Numbered from the stretch's first letter, positions 16,936-26,146 are shown. The stretch: 64,000 bases of DNA from Oscillospiraceae bacterium (GCA_021202155.1 JAJQDP010000053.1:84277-148276); one strand, 5' to 3'. Notes: a model not told the origin generated them from the letters alone. Program-made: numbers and translations.

Positions 16936-18672
16936 TTATGCCTTTTTCTTTTTGCCGTTAAGTACTATAACTACTACCACAACGACAACCACTATAACGA
17001 CGATTACTATTCCGACAATCAGACCCACTGAGCCCGAAGATGAGCTGTCGGATGAAGAGGTGTCGGCGTCGGCTTCCGCGTCAGCCTCGTCTATGTCCTC
17101 GATAGCCACTTCCTCTTCGGTTGAATCTCCGCCGGAAAGTGCTTCAACTGTAGCGGTGAGCTCAGCTACTCTGTCCTGCAATTCCTGAGCGGCGGCTTCC
17201 GACTTTGTATACCCTTCTGCACCCTTGGTTGCACGGTTTGCCGCCTTCTTGGCGTCGTCAAGAGCCTCTTCCTTCTCTTCAAGAGTGGTGGACTCGTCAT
17301 TGATGATTTCCTCTGCGGCGTCGACTCTGTCTATGTACTCCTGCAAGGAAACCAAAACTTCCTCGTCCTCAGCGTCAAGCTCTACTAAGAAGGTATCTAT
17401 ATCGGCAAGCGTGACCAGCTCATAGGCGTCAAAGGTGATGTCAAACGAGATGTTCGTGAGGTTCGGAAGATAGTCGGAAGCAAACTCCTCCAAAGTAAGA
17501 CCGGTCTGCTCCAAAATTCCCGTAAGGAGGTCAATGTCCTTTGAAACGCCTGAGGTGTAGCCGTTCTCCTGCTTGACTGTGAATCTTACTGCGTCAACCA
17601 CGTCGCCGGGAATTATAACATCGTCATAGCCGGTTGCGGTTATCGTGATGTCGGAGTAGGTGAAGGAGTACCTCGCACTTTCGCCTGTGTCGCCGACCAC
17701 GGCATCGTCAGGAAGCTGAAGATACTGCGCATCTCCGACGGAAATCGCAAATGTCGGATTGACTATCCAATCGGTGGTGTTGTCTGCTGTCAGATAGCCA
17801 TTGAATGAATACTGGTCATAATTCCAACTGATTGAAAGGGTGTCACCAAGAGTTCCGGTTGTGTATGAGCCTGCTGAATTCCATGTCCAGTTGATGTGAT
17901 CCTGCATGTAGCCCTGAACCGAGAACGGAACAGACTGGATTTCCTGATAGTTGTCGACTGTGATTTCCATCGCAGGTTCTACGGTCTCTTCTCTTGTGTC
18001 CTCGAATTCACCCGCTAAGGTCAGTGTCCACCAGACATCCCAGTCAATTTCGTCACGGCTGAGTCTTCTGACGGCGTTATCGCCGTCCTGGTTGCCCAAA
18101 ATATAGCAGGTATAGTTACGGGTACCGTCGGTGCAGGCATTAATCTGGATGCACATTTCGATCTGGTTGTTGAGAACGTCGGTTATCGGGAACTTGTATT
18201 CAACTGCATAACCGGTGTCAGTAGTGACTCCAACGACCTCCGCTCCCTTTTCAGCCCAGTCTGTTCCTGAGCCGGAAACACTCGTCTCGCTGTCAAAGTT
18301 GCACCGAAGCTGATATTTGACGTTATCGTCCATCCAGAAAACCTCGGTTGAATCCTGCTCATAGGTGTTGACGTTGGACTTGTCGATGCTGTCGTCAATG
18401 ACATCGATATAGACATAAACCCACTCGCTGTCGTTGATGATATACGCATAGCCTATCGGCTCGTCCAAGACTACGTTTGCGCCATAGTTTACGCCCTTCT
18501 GGACGAATTCGAGAGCGGTCGCTCCATCGTAAGCGTCGTCCTTGACGCCATCGACAACGGCTGTTCCCTCAATTGATGTGTTCACAATGTCTGCTGTCGC
18601 GGCGAACGGAAATGCTGTCATAGTAAGGCTGAGAATCAATACTACGCACAAAATGCTGATAAGTTTCTTCAT
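16936..18672 (-). CDS. Tail-anchored surface protein with CBM9/DOMON-like domain (paralogue 2)
   Basis: This 578-residue protein has the same plan as the gene at 15015: signal peptide (1-25), CBM9/DOMON-like domain opening VDGVKDDAYDGATALEF, second beta-rich domain, the shared helical motif LVELDAEDEEVL then SLQEYIDRVDAAEEII, an acidic Asp/Ser linker, and a Val/Ile membrane tail ending GKKKKA. AGGAGG precedes the ATG. Each paralogue has its own promoter and terminator, so they can be expressed separately, but their control regions match. The ligand is unknown; a plant or mucin glycan is a plausible inference. Confidence 0.85.
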   Translation of the reverse strand: MKKLISILCVVLILSLTMTAFPFAATADIVNTSIEGTAVVDGVKDDAYDGATALEFVQKGVNYGANVVLDEPIGYAYIINDSEWVYVYIDVIDDSIDKSNVNTYEQDSTEVFWMDDNVKYQLRCNFDSETSVSGSGTDWAEKGAEVVGVTTDTGYAVEYKFPITDVLNNQIEMCIQINACTDGTRNYTCYILGNQDGDNAVRRLSRDEIDWDVWWTLTLAGEFEDTREETVEPAMEITVDNYQEIQSVPFSVQGYMQDHINWTWNSAGSYTTGTLGDTLSISWNYDQYSFNGYLTADNTTDWIVNPTFAISVGDAQYLQLPDDAVVGDTGESARYSFTYSDITITATGYDDVIIPGDVVDAVRFTVKQENGYTSGVSKDIDLLTGILEQTGLTLEEFASDYLPNLTNISFDITFDAYELVTLADIDTFLVELDAEDEEVLVSLQEYIDRVDAAEEIINDESTTLEEKEEALDDAKKAANRATKGAEGYTKSEAAAQELQDRVAELTATVEALSGGDSTEEEVAIEDIDEADAEADADTSSSDSSSSGSVGLIVGIVIVVIVVVVVVVVIVLNGKKKKA

Positions 18673-18704
18673 AATACAGTACCTCCTAAGATATTTGAAA
18701 CTAC

Positions 18705-18733
18705 ATTATATCACATGTTTCTTTGTATTTCTA
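18705..18733 (-). promoter_or_regulatory. Extended -10 promoter of surface paralogue 2
   Basis: TAGAAA, 17 bases, TATAAT with an extended -10 TG on the minus strand, the same plan as at 16761-16789. CAATAGAA around the -35 is conserved between the two. Confidence 0.7.
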
Positions 18734-18781
18734 TTGGCATTTCTCACAAACATCGAAAACGTTTTTGTGCAACTTGCACAA
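18734..18781. promoter_or_regulatory. Paired operator upstream of paralogue 2
   Basis: A perfect palindrome TTGTGCAACTTGCACAA (18765-18781, 8-bp arms, 1-base centre) and a degenerate copy at 18734-18750. The palindrome centre is 65.5 bases from the centre of the -10 box, the same as in paralogue 1. Confidence 0.65.
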
Positions 18782-18787
18782 CTCAGC

Positions 18788-18837
18788 ATAAAGAGAAATC
18801 CGCCATCTCAACAATGCGCGCAATGAGATGACGGATT
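18788..18837 (-). terminator. Terminator of groEL
   Basis: AATCCGTCATCTCA pairs with TGAGATGGCGGATT on the minus strand (one G-T pair, 13-base loop), followed by TTTCTCTTT. It lies 33 bases after the groEL stop. Confidence 0.8.
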
Positions 18838-18869
18838 CTATATGGCGGTTTACTTGCTATCAGGGTTTA

Positions 18870-20522
<1,653 letters not shown>

Positions 20523-20532
20523 TTAACTGCAA

Positions 20533-20817
20533 TTACTCGACTATCGCTAAGATGTCGCCCATGCTTACAATAGTGTACTCTTCTCCGTCAACCTTGACCT
20601 CGGTTCCGGAATATTTTGAAAGAAGAACCTTGTCTCCTACTTTTACCTTCATAGCGGTTTCCTTGCCGTCTCTCGGAGAGCCATCTCCTACTGCAACAAC
20701 CTCGGCAACCTGGGGCTTTTCTTTTGCGGATGCTGTAAGGATGATTCCGCCCTTGGTGGTTTCTTCAGCTTCGGTCATCTTGACAACAACGCGATCAAAC
20801 AACGGTTTTAATGTCAT
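20533..20817 (-). CDS. groES: Co-chaperonin GroES
   Basis: The 94-residue lid of the GroEL chamber. The N-terminus LKPLFDRVVVKM, the mobile loop ETTKGGIILTASAKEKP that docks on GroEL, and the C-terminal SMGDILAIVE are diagnostic. AGGAGG precedes the ATG. It is the first gene of groES-groEL. Confidence 0.98.
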   Translation of the reverse strand: MTLKPLFDRVVVKMTEAEETTKGGIILTASAKEKPQVAEVVAVGDGSPRDGKETAMKVKVGDKVLLSKYSGTEVKVDGEEYTIVSMGDILAIVE

Positions 20818-20859
20818 GATTGTTTCCTCCTTTATGGATTATAATATAAATTCTTGATT

Positions 20860-20886
20860 TTGGCACTCTTCGCTCCCGAGTGCTAA
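20860..20886. promoter_or_regulatory. CIRCE element (HrcA operator)
   Basis: TTGGCACTC, nine bases, GAGTGCTAA: one mismatch from the CIRCE consensus TTAGCACTC-N9-GAGTGCTAA. It overlaps the transcription start of groES-groEL and predicts heat-shock control by HrcA. Confidence 0.93.
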
Positions 20887-20890
20887 ATAT

Positions 20891-20918
20891 ATTGTACCAC
20901 GCCCTGCGGAAAAATCAA
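20891..20918 (-). promoter_or_regulatory. Sigma-A promoter of groES-groEL
   Basis: TTGATT, 16 bases, TACAAT on the minus strand. The predicted start near 20884 falls inside CIRCE, so HrcA would block initiation. Confidence 0.75.
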
Positions 20919-21120
20919 GCGATATTTGGAGTAAAACTTCATTTTCGGCGGTTTGCACAATAAACCCGAGCTCATATCAATTAAAAGTTCCCAACTTGCA
21001 CCATCAAAAATCAGGAAAAGCGTTTAAATCCGAGCCCAAGCGCAAACACTCCCTCTTGATTGTGAATATTTCGCGTTTTAGCTTTTATTAATCTTTTGGC
21101 AACAAAAATCGCAGAAACCC

Positions 21121-21149
21121 TTGAAAAAAGGCGAACTTTCGGCTATAAT
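21121..21149 (+). promoter_or_regulatory. Sigma-A promoter of response regulator operon
   Basis: TTGAAA, 17 bases, TATAAT. An in-frame ATG at 21152 lies upstream of the predicted +1 (near 21156), so it cannot be the start codon used. Confidence 0.8.
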
Positions 21150-21196
21150 ATATGGTAGAAAAGTATGGAGCTCAATCTCGGAGGGAGTTGGTATTT

Positions 21197-21922
21197 GTGA
21201 ACGGGCGGGTTCTTATAATAGACAGTGACAGAAATATCTGTGAGCTTATCAGGGTCAGTCTCGAAAAAGAGGGCTACAGCGTTATGATTGCCCTCGATGG
21301 CGGAGAAGGAATCACCCAGTACTACGCCCTCAAGCCGGATTTGGTCCTGCTCGAAGTAACGCTCCCCTCCATAGACGGCTGGCAGATTTGTCGCGAGATA
21401 AGGAAGAAGTCGGATATACCTATTATATTCATAACCTCGAAATCCGAGATATTCGACAAGGTCTTAGGACTTGAATTGGGAGCGGACGACTACATCGTGA
21501 AGCCGTTCGACACAAGAGAAGTCGCCGCAAGGGTCAAGGCGGTTCTCAGGCGTTACGGGCTCTCGAAGCCTAAGGAAGCGCAAAAGGAGCTTCACTACGA
21601 CGGCATTGACATCGATATGAACCGCTATGAGCTCAAGGTCAAGGGTGAGATTATCCCGACTCCTCCGAAGGAATTGGAGCTACTATATTATATGGCGTCC
21701 CACCCGAACACGGTGTTCAACCGCGACCAGCTTCTCGATGAGGTCTGGGGGTACGACTACTACGGAAGCTCGCGAACAATAGACGTTCACATAAAAAGAC
21801 TCCGCAAAAAGGTTGACGGAGTTTCGGAAAACTGGAAGCTGACGACGGTCTGGAGCGTCGGGTACAAGTTTGAGCTTAACAGCTCTGACACCGGTAACGA
21901 ACAGGAAAGGAAAAAGCCATGA
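21197..21922 (+). CDS. OmpR/PhoB-type response regulator with Glu at the phosphorylation site
   Basis: A 241-residue protein with an N-terminal receiver domain (about 1-115) and a C-terminal winged helix (about 135-235; DVHIKRLRKKVDG). In the receiver the acidic pocket (Asp9, Asp11), Thr80 and Lys102 are kept, but the phosphoacceptor is Glu53 (PDLVLLEVTLP; codon GAA), not Asp. Glu often mimics the phosphorylated state, so it may be always active; this is inference. No histidine kinase is adjacent. The GTG at 21197 is chosen because it follows GGAGGGAG and the first in-frame ATG precedes the transcript start. Confidence 0.9.
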   Translation: MNGRVLIIDSDRNICELIRVSLEKEGYSVMIALDGGEGITQYYALKPDLVLLEVTLPSIDGWQICREIRKKSDIPIIFITSKSEIFDKVLGLELGADDYIVKPFDTREVAARVKAVLRRYGLSKPKEAQKELHYDGIDIDMNRYELKVKGEIIPTPPKELELLYYMASHPNTVFNRDQLLDEVWGYDYYGSSRTIDVHIKRLRKKVDGVSENWKLTTVWSVGYKFELNSSDTGNEQERKKP

Positions 21923-22926
21923 TAGATTTCTTTGACGAAGATTTCCCACTGACGAAAAAGCAGGAAGAGCTGCAGAAAAAGCTTGAAGAAGAGAAAAAAG
22001 CCCTTGAAGAGGCGAAAGCCGCCGCAGAAGCGGAGGAGGTCTCCGAAGAGCCCACAGAAGAGTCTGTAGAAGAGCCTGTAGAGGAAGCTATTCCCGAGCC
22101 CGAGCCGGAGGTTGAGACTGTACCAGAGCCTGAGTCCGAGTCCACAGAAGAAGAGCCGGTGCAGGAGGAAGTGTCAGAGCCGGTGATTGAAGAGCCGGAG
22201 GATGCACCTGAGCCGGTTGTTGAGCCGGAAACTGAGGATGAAGAGCCGGATGTTGAACCCGAGCCGGAGGAAGTCCCCGAGGTTGAGCCAGAGCCGGAAA
22301 TGGCTACTGAGCCGGAAGCTGAGCCTGAAGAGGAGCACGCTCCCGACGTCAACATTTCCTTCTCGGACGAAAGCGTCGACGACGAAGCAGTTATTCCTCC
22401 GGTTGAGCCAGTCCCGGAAGAGCCTGAGGACGAGGAAAAGCCGGCAGAAGTTGAAGAACCGGAAGAGCCCGAAGTTCCGGAAGATTTGCCAGAGCCAGAA
22501 GAGCCGGTTGCGGAGGAAATCCCCGAGGACACGGACAGCTCTTTGCATGAGGAGCTACAGAGGCTCCTTGAAAAGCTTGACAGCATGGAGCGAACGGTTG
22601 ACTCCCTGGAACAGGCAAGGGCACAGGCGACAAAGCTTGCCGAGGAGGCTCAGGAAAGCGTTGAACCCGTGACCGAGGAAGCCGGATTCAGCTATGAATA
22701 TGACGACAGGTACTACGCCGAGGAGGAAACTCCCGCATACAAGTACCCGGAACTGTACAAAAAAGCCCAGAAGACCCAGCCGACCAAAAAGACGGCTAAG
22801 AAGACCGTCAAAAAGAAGAACGACCACACCGTCAGCATCAATACCCGTACTCTCCTGCAGGTCGGCGCGATCGTTGCGGCTACCGCCGCGGCTGTGAAGC
22901 TCCTTGACAGGAAGGACGACGAATAA
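21919..22926 (+). CDS. Acidic Glu/Pro-rich protein with C-terminal hydrophobic segment
   Basis: A 335-residue low-complexity protein. An N-terminal coiled coil (about 10-45) is followed by a long region of Glu-Pro-Glu and Val-Glu-Pro repeats (about 48-205), a second coiled coil with the LEKLDSMERTVDSLEQ heptads (about 212-250), a Tyr-rich patch, a basic stretch of Lys, and a hydrophobic segment VGAIVAATAAAVKLL near the end. It may be tethered to the membrane by that segment. It overlaps the response regulator by four bases (ATGA), so the two are coupled. I do not recognise the family. Confidence 0.8.
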   Translation: MIDFFDEDFPLTKKQEELQKKLEEEKKALEEAKAAAEAEEVSEEPTEESVEEPVEEAIPEPEPEVETVPEPESESTEEEPVQEEVSEPVIEEPEDAPEPVVEPETEDEEPDVEPEPEEVPEVEPEPEMATEPEAEPEEEHAPDVNISFSDESVDDEAVIPPVEPVPEEPEDEEKPAEVEEPEEPEVPEDLPEPEEPVAEEIPEDTDSSLHEELQRLLEKLDSMERTVDSLEQARAQATKLAEEAQESVEPVTEEAGFSYEYDDRYYAEEETPAYKYPELYKKAQKTQPTKKTAKKTVKKKNDHTVSINTRTLLQVGAIVAATAAAVKLLDRKDDE

Positions 22927-22953
22927 GCGATTTTCGGAAAGGCACAATACCAT

Positions 22954-24399
22954 ATGAATGAATTTACCCACGAGAATGAAATAAACGACGTTTCAACTCC
23001 CGACGAAGCCACAGAAACCATCGATAACGTAACTCCCGAACCCGCTCTGGCTGAGAAAGCGGGTACTCCCTCTGAGGAATCCCTCTTTTCCGCAGAGGAT
23101 GTTGCCGCTATAAAGGAAGCGTTATCAAGCGAAAGGCCTGCAAAGAAAAAGAAGGAACGCCATGAGCAGTCGGTCGAGGATGAGCTGAGAGAGCTTGCCT
23201 ATATGGAGGCGGCAGACCTTGACTATCTCCCGAAGCCGATAACCAAGACAAGAAGAGGCGGTCACCCATTTTTGGTGAGCTTTCTGTTCTTCTTCATACT
23301 GTTCGTGATTCTATTCTTTATTACTGCACACAATGTTTTCGGCTCCGGCTGGATCAAGAACATGATGAACGGCACCGGAAACTTCCAGACTTTCACAATC
23401 CCCGTTGTTCAGCACGAGGAGCTTGAAGAGAAGTACTATCAGGATGACGGAAGGTACACTGTCGAGGGTGTCGCTCTCACCTGCACTCCGTCAATCGTGA
23501 CGATTGAAGCCTACACCGGAAGCACGATATTCGCGTCCTACTCGCAGGGCTCCGGAATCATCATGACCTCCGACGGCTACATCATCACAAACGCACACGT
23601 CGTCGCGGACGCCAACCTCACAATCATAGTTCGCCCGAGCGATGGCTCGGAATATAACGCAACCATCGTCGGAAGCGATTCAAGAACAGATTTGGCTGTC
23701 CTCAAGATTAACGCCAGCGACCTTACTCCCGCCCAGTTCGGCGACTCAGACCAGCTTGAGCTCGGCGAGCAGGTTGTAACCTTGGGTTCCCCTGCCGGTC
23801 TTGAATCAACAGTCACAACCGGTATTGTTTCGGGACTGAACCGAATGATCAGCGTCGAGTCGGACAACATCAGTATGGAATGCATCCAGATTGACGCCGC
23901 CATCAACCCCGGCAACTCGGGCGGCGCGCTCGTCAACATGTGGGGGCAGGTCGTCGGAATCACCTCATCGAAGCTTGAAGCGGTCGAGTACGACAACATC
24001 GGCTTTGCAATTTCCATCAACGCCGCGATTCCAATCATTGAACAGCTCATCGAGAACGGCGCAGTTCTTGGAAGAGCAAAGGTCGGCATCAGCTTCTACG
24101 CCATTTCCGACACCATGGCGAGCGTCTATGGTCTCCCCGCCGGTCTCTACATCGCCGCGATAGACGAGACCTGCGACATCTCTAACACCGACCTTCAGCT
24201 TGACGATGTCATAACAGAGATGAACGGAGTAAAAGTCACCTCAGCCGAGGATGTCTATGAAATCATCTTTGAGCTCAGTCCCGGCGACGAAGTAACCGCC
24301 ACCGTCCTAAGAATGGACGACGACGGCAACTGGGATGAGTTTGAGATTACCTTCAAGCTTGAGGAGGACACGACAAGCTCGATTCAGGCGGTGGAGTAA
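22954..24399 (+). CDS. HtrA/DegP-type membrane serine protease
   Basis: A 481-residue trypsin-like protease with a cytoplasmic acidic N-terminus, one membrane segment (about 105-125, FLFFFILFVILFFITAH), a protease domain with catalytic His (TNAHVV), Asp (SRTDLAVLKI) and Ser (NPGNSGGALVN), and a C-terminal PDZ-like domain. It should face the outside and degrade or refold damaged envelope proteins. It follows the atypical regulator and the acidic protein in one direction, which suggests an envelope-stress operon. Confidence 0.93.
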   Translation: MNEFTHENEINDVSTPDEATETIDNVTPEPALAEKAGTPSEESLFSAEDVAAIKEALSSERPAKKKKERHEQSVEDELRELAYMEAADLDYLPKPITKTRRGGHPFLVSFLFFFILFVILFFITAHNVFGSGWIKNMMNGTGNFQTFTIPVVQHEELEEKYYQDDGRYTVEGVALTCTPSIVTIEAYTGSTIFASYSQGSGIIMTSDGYIITNAHVVADANLTIIVRPSDGSEYNATIVGSDSRTDLAVLKINASDLTPAQFGDSDQLELGEQVVTLGSPAGLESTVTTGIVSGLNRMISVESDNISMECIQIDAAINPGNSGGALVNMWGQVVGITSSKLEAVEYDNIGFAISINAAIPIIEQLIENGAVLGRAKVGISFYAISDTMASVYGLPAGLYIAAIDETCDISNTDLQLDDVITEMNGVKVTSAEDVYEIIFELSPGDEVTATVLRMDDDGNWDEFEITFKLEEDTTSSIQAVE

Positions 24400-24400
24400 C

Positions 24401-24494
24401 CCATCCACCGCGCTTTGAGCGGCTTCTCCCCGGGAAACCCCTCCACCACCGGCTTTCAGCCGGCGGTCCCCCTCCCCTTCGGGAAGGTATCGAA
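24401..24494. repeat. Modular palindromic element, partial (copy 2)
   Basis: Starting just after the htrA-type stop. It carries CCCCTCCACCACCGGC...GCCGGCGGTCCCCCTC and CCCTTCGGGAAGG hairpin arms, the half of the family seen complete at 30894 and 46798. It may end the htrA transcript. Confidence 0.6.
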
Positions 24495-24517
24495 GCTTCT
24501 GAAAAAATAAAAAACTG

Positions 24518-24546
24518 TTGACAAAGCAACAGTGATGGGGTATAAT
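24518..24546 (+). promoter_or_regulatory. Consensus promoter of antisense RNA
   Basis: Perfect TTGACA, 17 bases, perfect TATAAT. No protein gene with a ribosome site follows on this strand; the start is near 24553, at the first bases of TGATGAGAGG. Confidence 0.85.
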
Positions 24547-24552
24547 ATAAGT

Positions 24553-24660
24553 GATGAGAGGCTACCCGAACTGCCATTCAGGTAGCGGTCACTCTCATAA
24601 AAGTTATGAGTTTTGCGTGACCGCACTTGATAAAACAATCAGGTGCGGTTTATTCTATTT
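24553..24660 (+). ncRNA. Structured antisense RNA, putative type I antitoxin
   Basis: A transcript of about 105 bases from the perfect promoter to an intrinsic terminator (ACCGCACTTGAT/ATCAGGTGCGGT at 24620-24649, then TTATTCTATTTT). It contains two more hairpins: 24561-24586 and 24585-24624 (GCGGTCAC/GTGACCGC with inner CTCATAA/TTATGAG). The latter shares bases with the terminator stem, so only one can form. It ends at the stop codon of the minus-strand peptide gene, so it can pair with that mRNA's 3' region and, through a degenerate repeat, its 5' leader. Confidence 0.65.
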
Positions 24661-24753
24661 TCGGTGTGACCCTACGGTGTAACCGATAGTAAAGGCTACA
24701 ATAACGATAGCTATTACATCCAAGATCAACGATAAAATCGAAATAATCTCCAT
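24655..24753 (-). CDS. 32-residue hydrophobic peptide, putative holin-like/type I toxin
   Basis: A small gene read on the minus strand from ATG at 24753 to TAG at 24655. The peptide starts MEIISILSLILDVIAIVIVA, is one membrane-spanning helix, and ends in a polar, basic tail (GSHRK). AAAGGGGG lies at proper spacing before the ATG, and a perfect consensus promoter lies 50 bases upstream. Size and layout match the small 'holin-like' type I toxins of Firmicutes, which depolarise or perforate the membrane when overproduced. The family assignment is from general resemblance, not a search. An antisense RNA gene faces it. Confidence 0.7.
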   Translation of the reverse strand: MEIISILSLILDVIAIVIVAFTIGYTVGSHRK

Positions 24754-24802
24754 CAGCGTCCACCCCCTTTCCAGGTAAGAGCGACCACCTCTCATCAAAG
24801 GC

Positions 24803-24831
24803 ATTATAACACATAAATCGTTAGGTGTCAA
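24803..24831 (-). promoter_or_regulatory. Consensus promoter of peptide toxin gene
   Basis: On the minus strand, perfect TTGACA, 17 bases, perfect TATAAT. The predicted +1 near 24796 begins with TGATGAGAGG, the same decamer that begins the antisense RNA. Confidence 0.85.
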
Positions 24832-24861
24832 CAAAATAAATCAAAAGTTTCATGGATGTAG

Positions 24862-24895
24862 AACTCCCCAAGCCATACGGCTTGGGGAGTTTTTA
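24862..24895 (+). terminator. Strong terminator between toxin locus and hom
   Basis: AACTCCCCAAGCC pairs with GGCTTGGGGAGTT (13 bp, 4-base loop), followed by a T-run on the plus strand. On the minus strand it lies just after the hom stop but has only a weak T-run there. Confidence 0.85.
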
Positions 24896-26146
24896 TCATA
24901 GCAGCCTTATCTTCTTCATCAGCTTACAATCTTCTGTAAGCTTTTTAAGCCTCTCGTCGATTTCGCTCTCGACCATTGTAGGGGTAATGAAGGCGAGCTC
25001 GTGCTGGGAGCGTTGCTTTCTCGGGATGAAGTCGACGTAGCCGAAGAGGTTGGTGATTTCACTCTTTAAGCTGTCGGCGTCCTGATTTTCGGTGCGGATG
25101 CGGGCGTAGATGCTGACCTCGGCGGTCTTGTAGGGGCGGATGAAGTCTCTTCCTTCGCTCTCCTCCCAGTTGAGAGAGACGATGTCCTTGCCCTCGTGCT
25201 TGGCGGCGTCGATGATGTCTCCGACAACTGCCGAAGCGGTTGGGAACTTGCCGGCTCCTCTGCCATAGAAGAGGCAATCGCCGACGGCATCGCCGGTCAC
25301 CATGATGGCGTTGTAGACGTCGTTGACGCTTGAAAGAGGGTTGTTTACGCTGACGAGTCTCGGACAGACGGTCGCGACAATGCCGGTTTCGGTGTTCTCT
25401 ATAAGCCCGATGAGCTTGATGGCATAGCCCGCGCTCTCGGCGTACTCAACGTCGTCAAGAGTAATCTCGCGAATTCCTGAGCAGTGGACATATTCCGGAT
25501 AGATGTGCTTTCCGAATGCCAAAGAGCCTAAAATGCAGAGCTTTCTCGTTGCATCGTGACCGTCGACATCGGCGGAAGGGTCCTTCTCGGCATAGCCAAG
25601 CTGTTGAGCCTGGGCAAGTGCCTGGTCGAACGAACGCTGGTCATAAATCATTTTCGTGAGGATATAGTTCGTGGTGCCGTTCAGAATTCCCGCGATTCTT
25701 GAGAAGCGGTTCGCGGCAAGGCACTGGTGAAGCGGACGGATAATCGGGATTCCACCGCCGACGCTCGCCTCAAAGAGATAGTTGCAGTTATTCGCCTTGG
25801 CGATTTTGAGGAGCTCTGCACCATGCGTCGCGACAAGCTCCTTATTCGACGTGACGACGCTGACGCCCTTCTGGAGAAGCCGCTTTGTGTAATCATAAGC
25901 GAACGTCTTCCCGCCCATGACCTCAGCGACGACCTTTATCTCAGGGTCGTTTAAGATGTCATCGAAGCTCTTTGTGAGTTTGGATTCAAACGGACTCCCC
26001 GGGAAATCTCTCAAATCAAGAATGTACTTGATGTCGAGCTCCCGCCCGCACCTCTTCTCGATAACGTCCTTGTTCTGATAAAAAAGCTCAACGGTTCCCG
26101 AGCCGACGACTCCAAAACCCATAACGGCGATTTTTGTTGATGGCAT
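24896..26146 (-). CDS. hom: Homoserine dehydrogenase
   Basis: Reduces aspartate semialdehyde to homoserine, the branch point to threonine and methionine. The 416 residues show an N-terminal NAD(P)-binding fold (VMGFGVVGSGTVELF), the catalytic/substrate domain (GILNGTTNYILTKM, DPSADVDGHDATRKL), and a C-terminal ACT domain (about 345-416) for threonine feedback. AGGAGG precedes the ATG. The next gene upstream is pheB-type, also an ACT protein; they are separated by a repeat element. Confidence 0.96.
   Translation of the reverse strand: MPSTKIAVMGFGVVGSGTVELFYQNKDVIEKRCGRELDIKYILDLRDFPGSPFESKLTKSFDDILNDPEIKVVAEVMGGKTFAYDYTKRLLQKGVSVVTSNKELVATHGAELLKIAKANNCNYLFEASVGGGIPIIRPLHQCLAANRFSRIAGILNGTTNYILTKMIYDQRSFDQALAQAQQLGYAEKDPSADVDGHDATRKLCILGSLAFGKHIYPEYVHCSGIREITLDDVEYAESAGYAIKLIGLIENTETGIVATVCPRLVSVNNPLSSVNDVYNAIMVTGDAVGDCLFYGRGAGKFPTASAVVGDIIDAAKHEGKDIVSLNWEESEGRDFIRPYKTAEVSIYARIRTENQDADSLKSEITNLFGYVDFIPRKQRSQHELAFITPTMVESEIDERLKKLTEDCKLMKKIRLL

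Noticed and set aside
18752..18768. Possible cre site (CGAAAACGTTTTTG) upstream of surface paralogue 2
   Set aside because: It has three mismatches to the cre pattern, and the stronger conserved signal there is the TTGTGCAA palindrome.
21152..21196. ATG at 21152 as start of the response regulator
   Set aside because: It lies only three bases after the -10 box, before the expected transcription start, and has no ribosome site.
21876..22586. 236-codon minus-strand Ser-rich frame
   Set aside because: It arises from the Glu/Pro repeat codons of the acidic protein on the other strand.
24554..24682. A 42-codon plus-strand frame starting MRGYPNCHSGSG inside the antisense RNA
   Set aside because: It has no ribosome site, starts two bases after the predicted +1, and the sequence is explained by RNA hairpins. 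It passes the RNA terminator before its stop.
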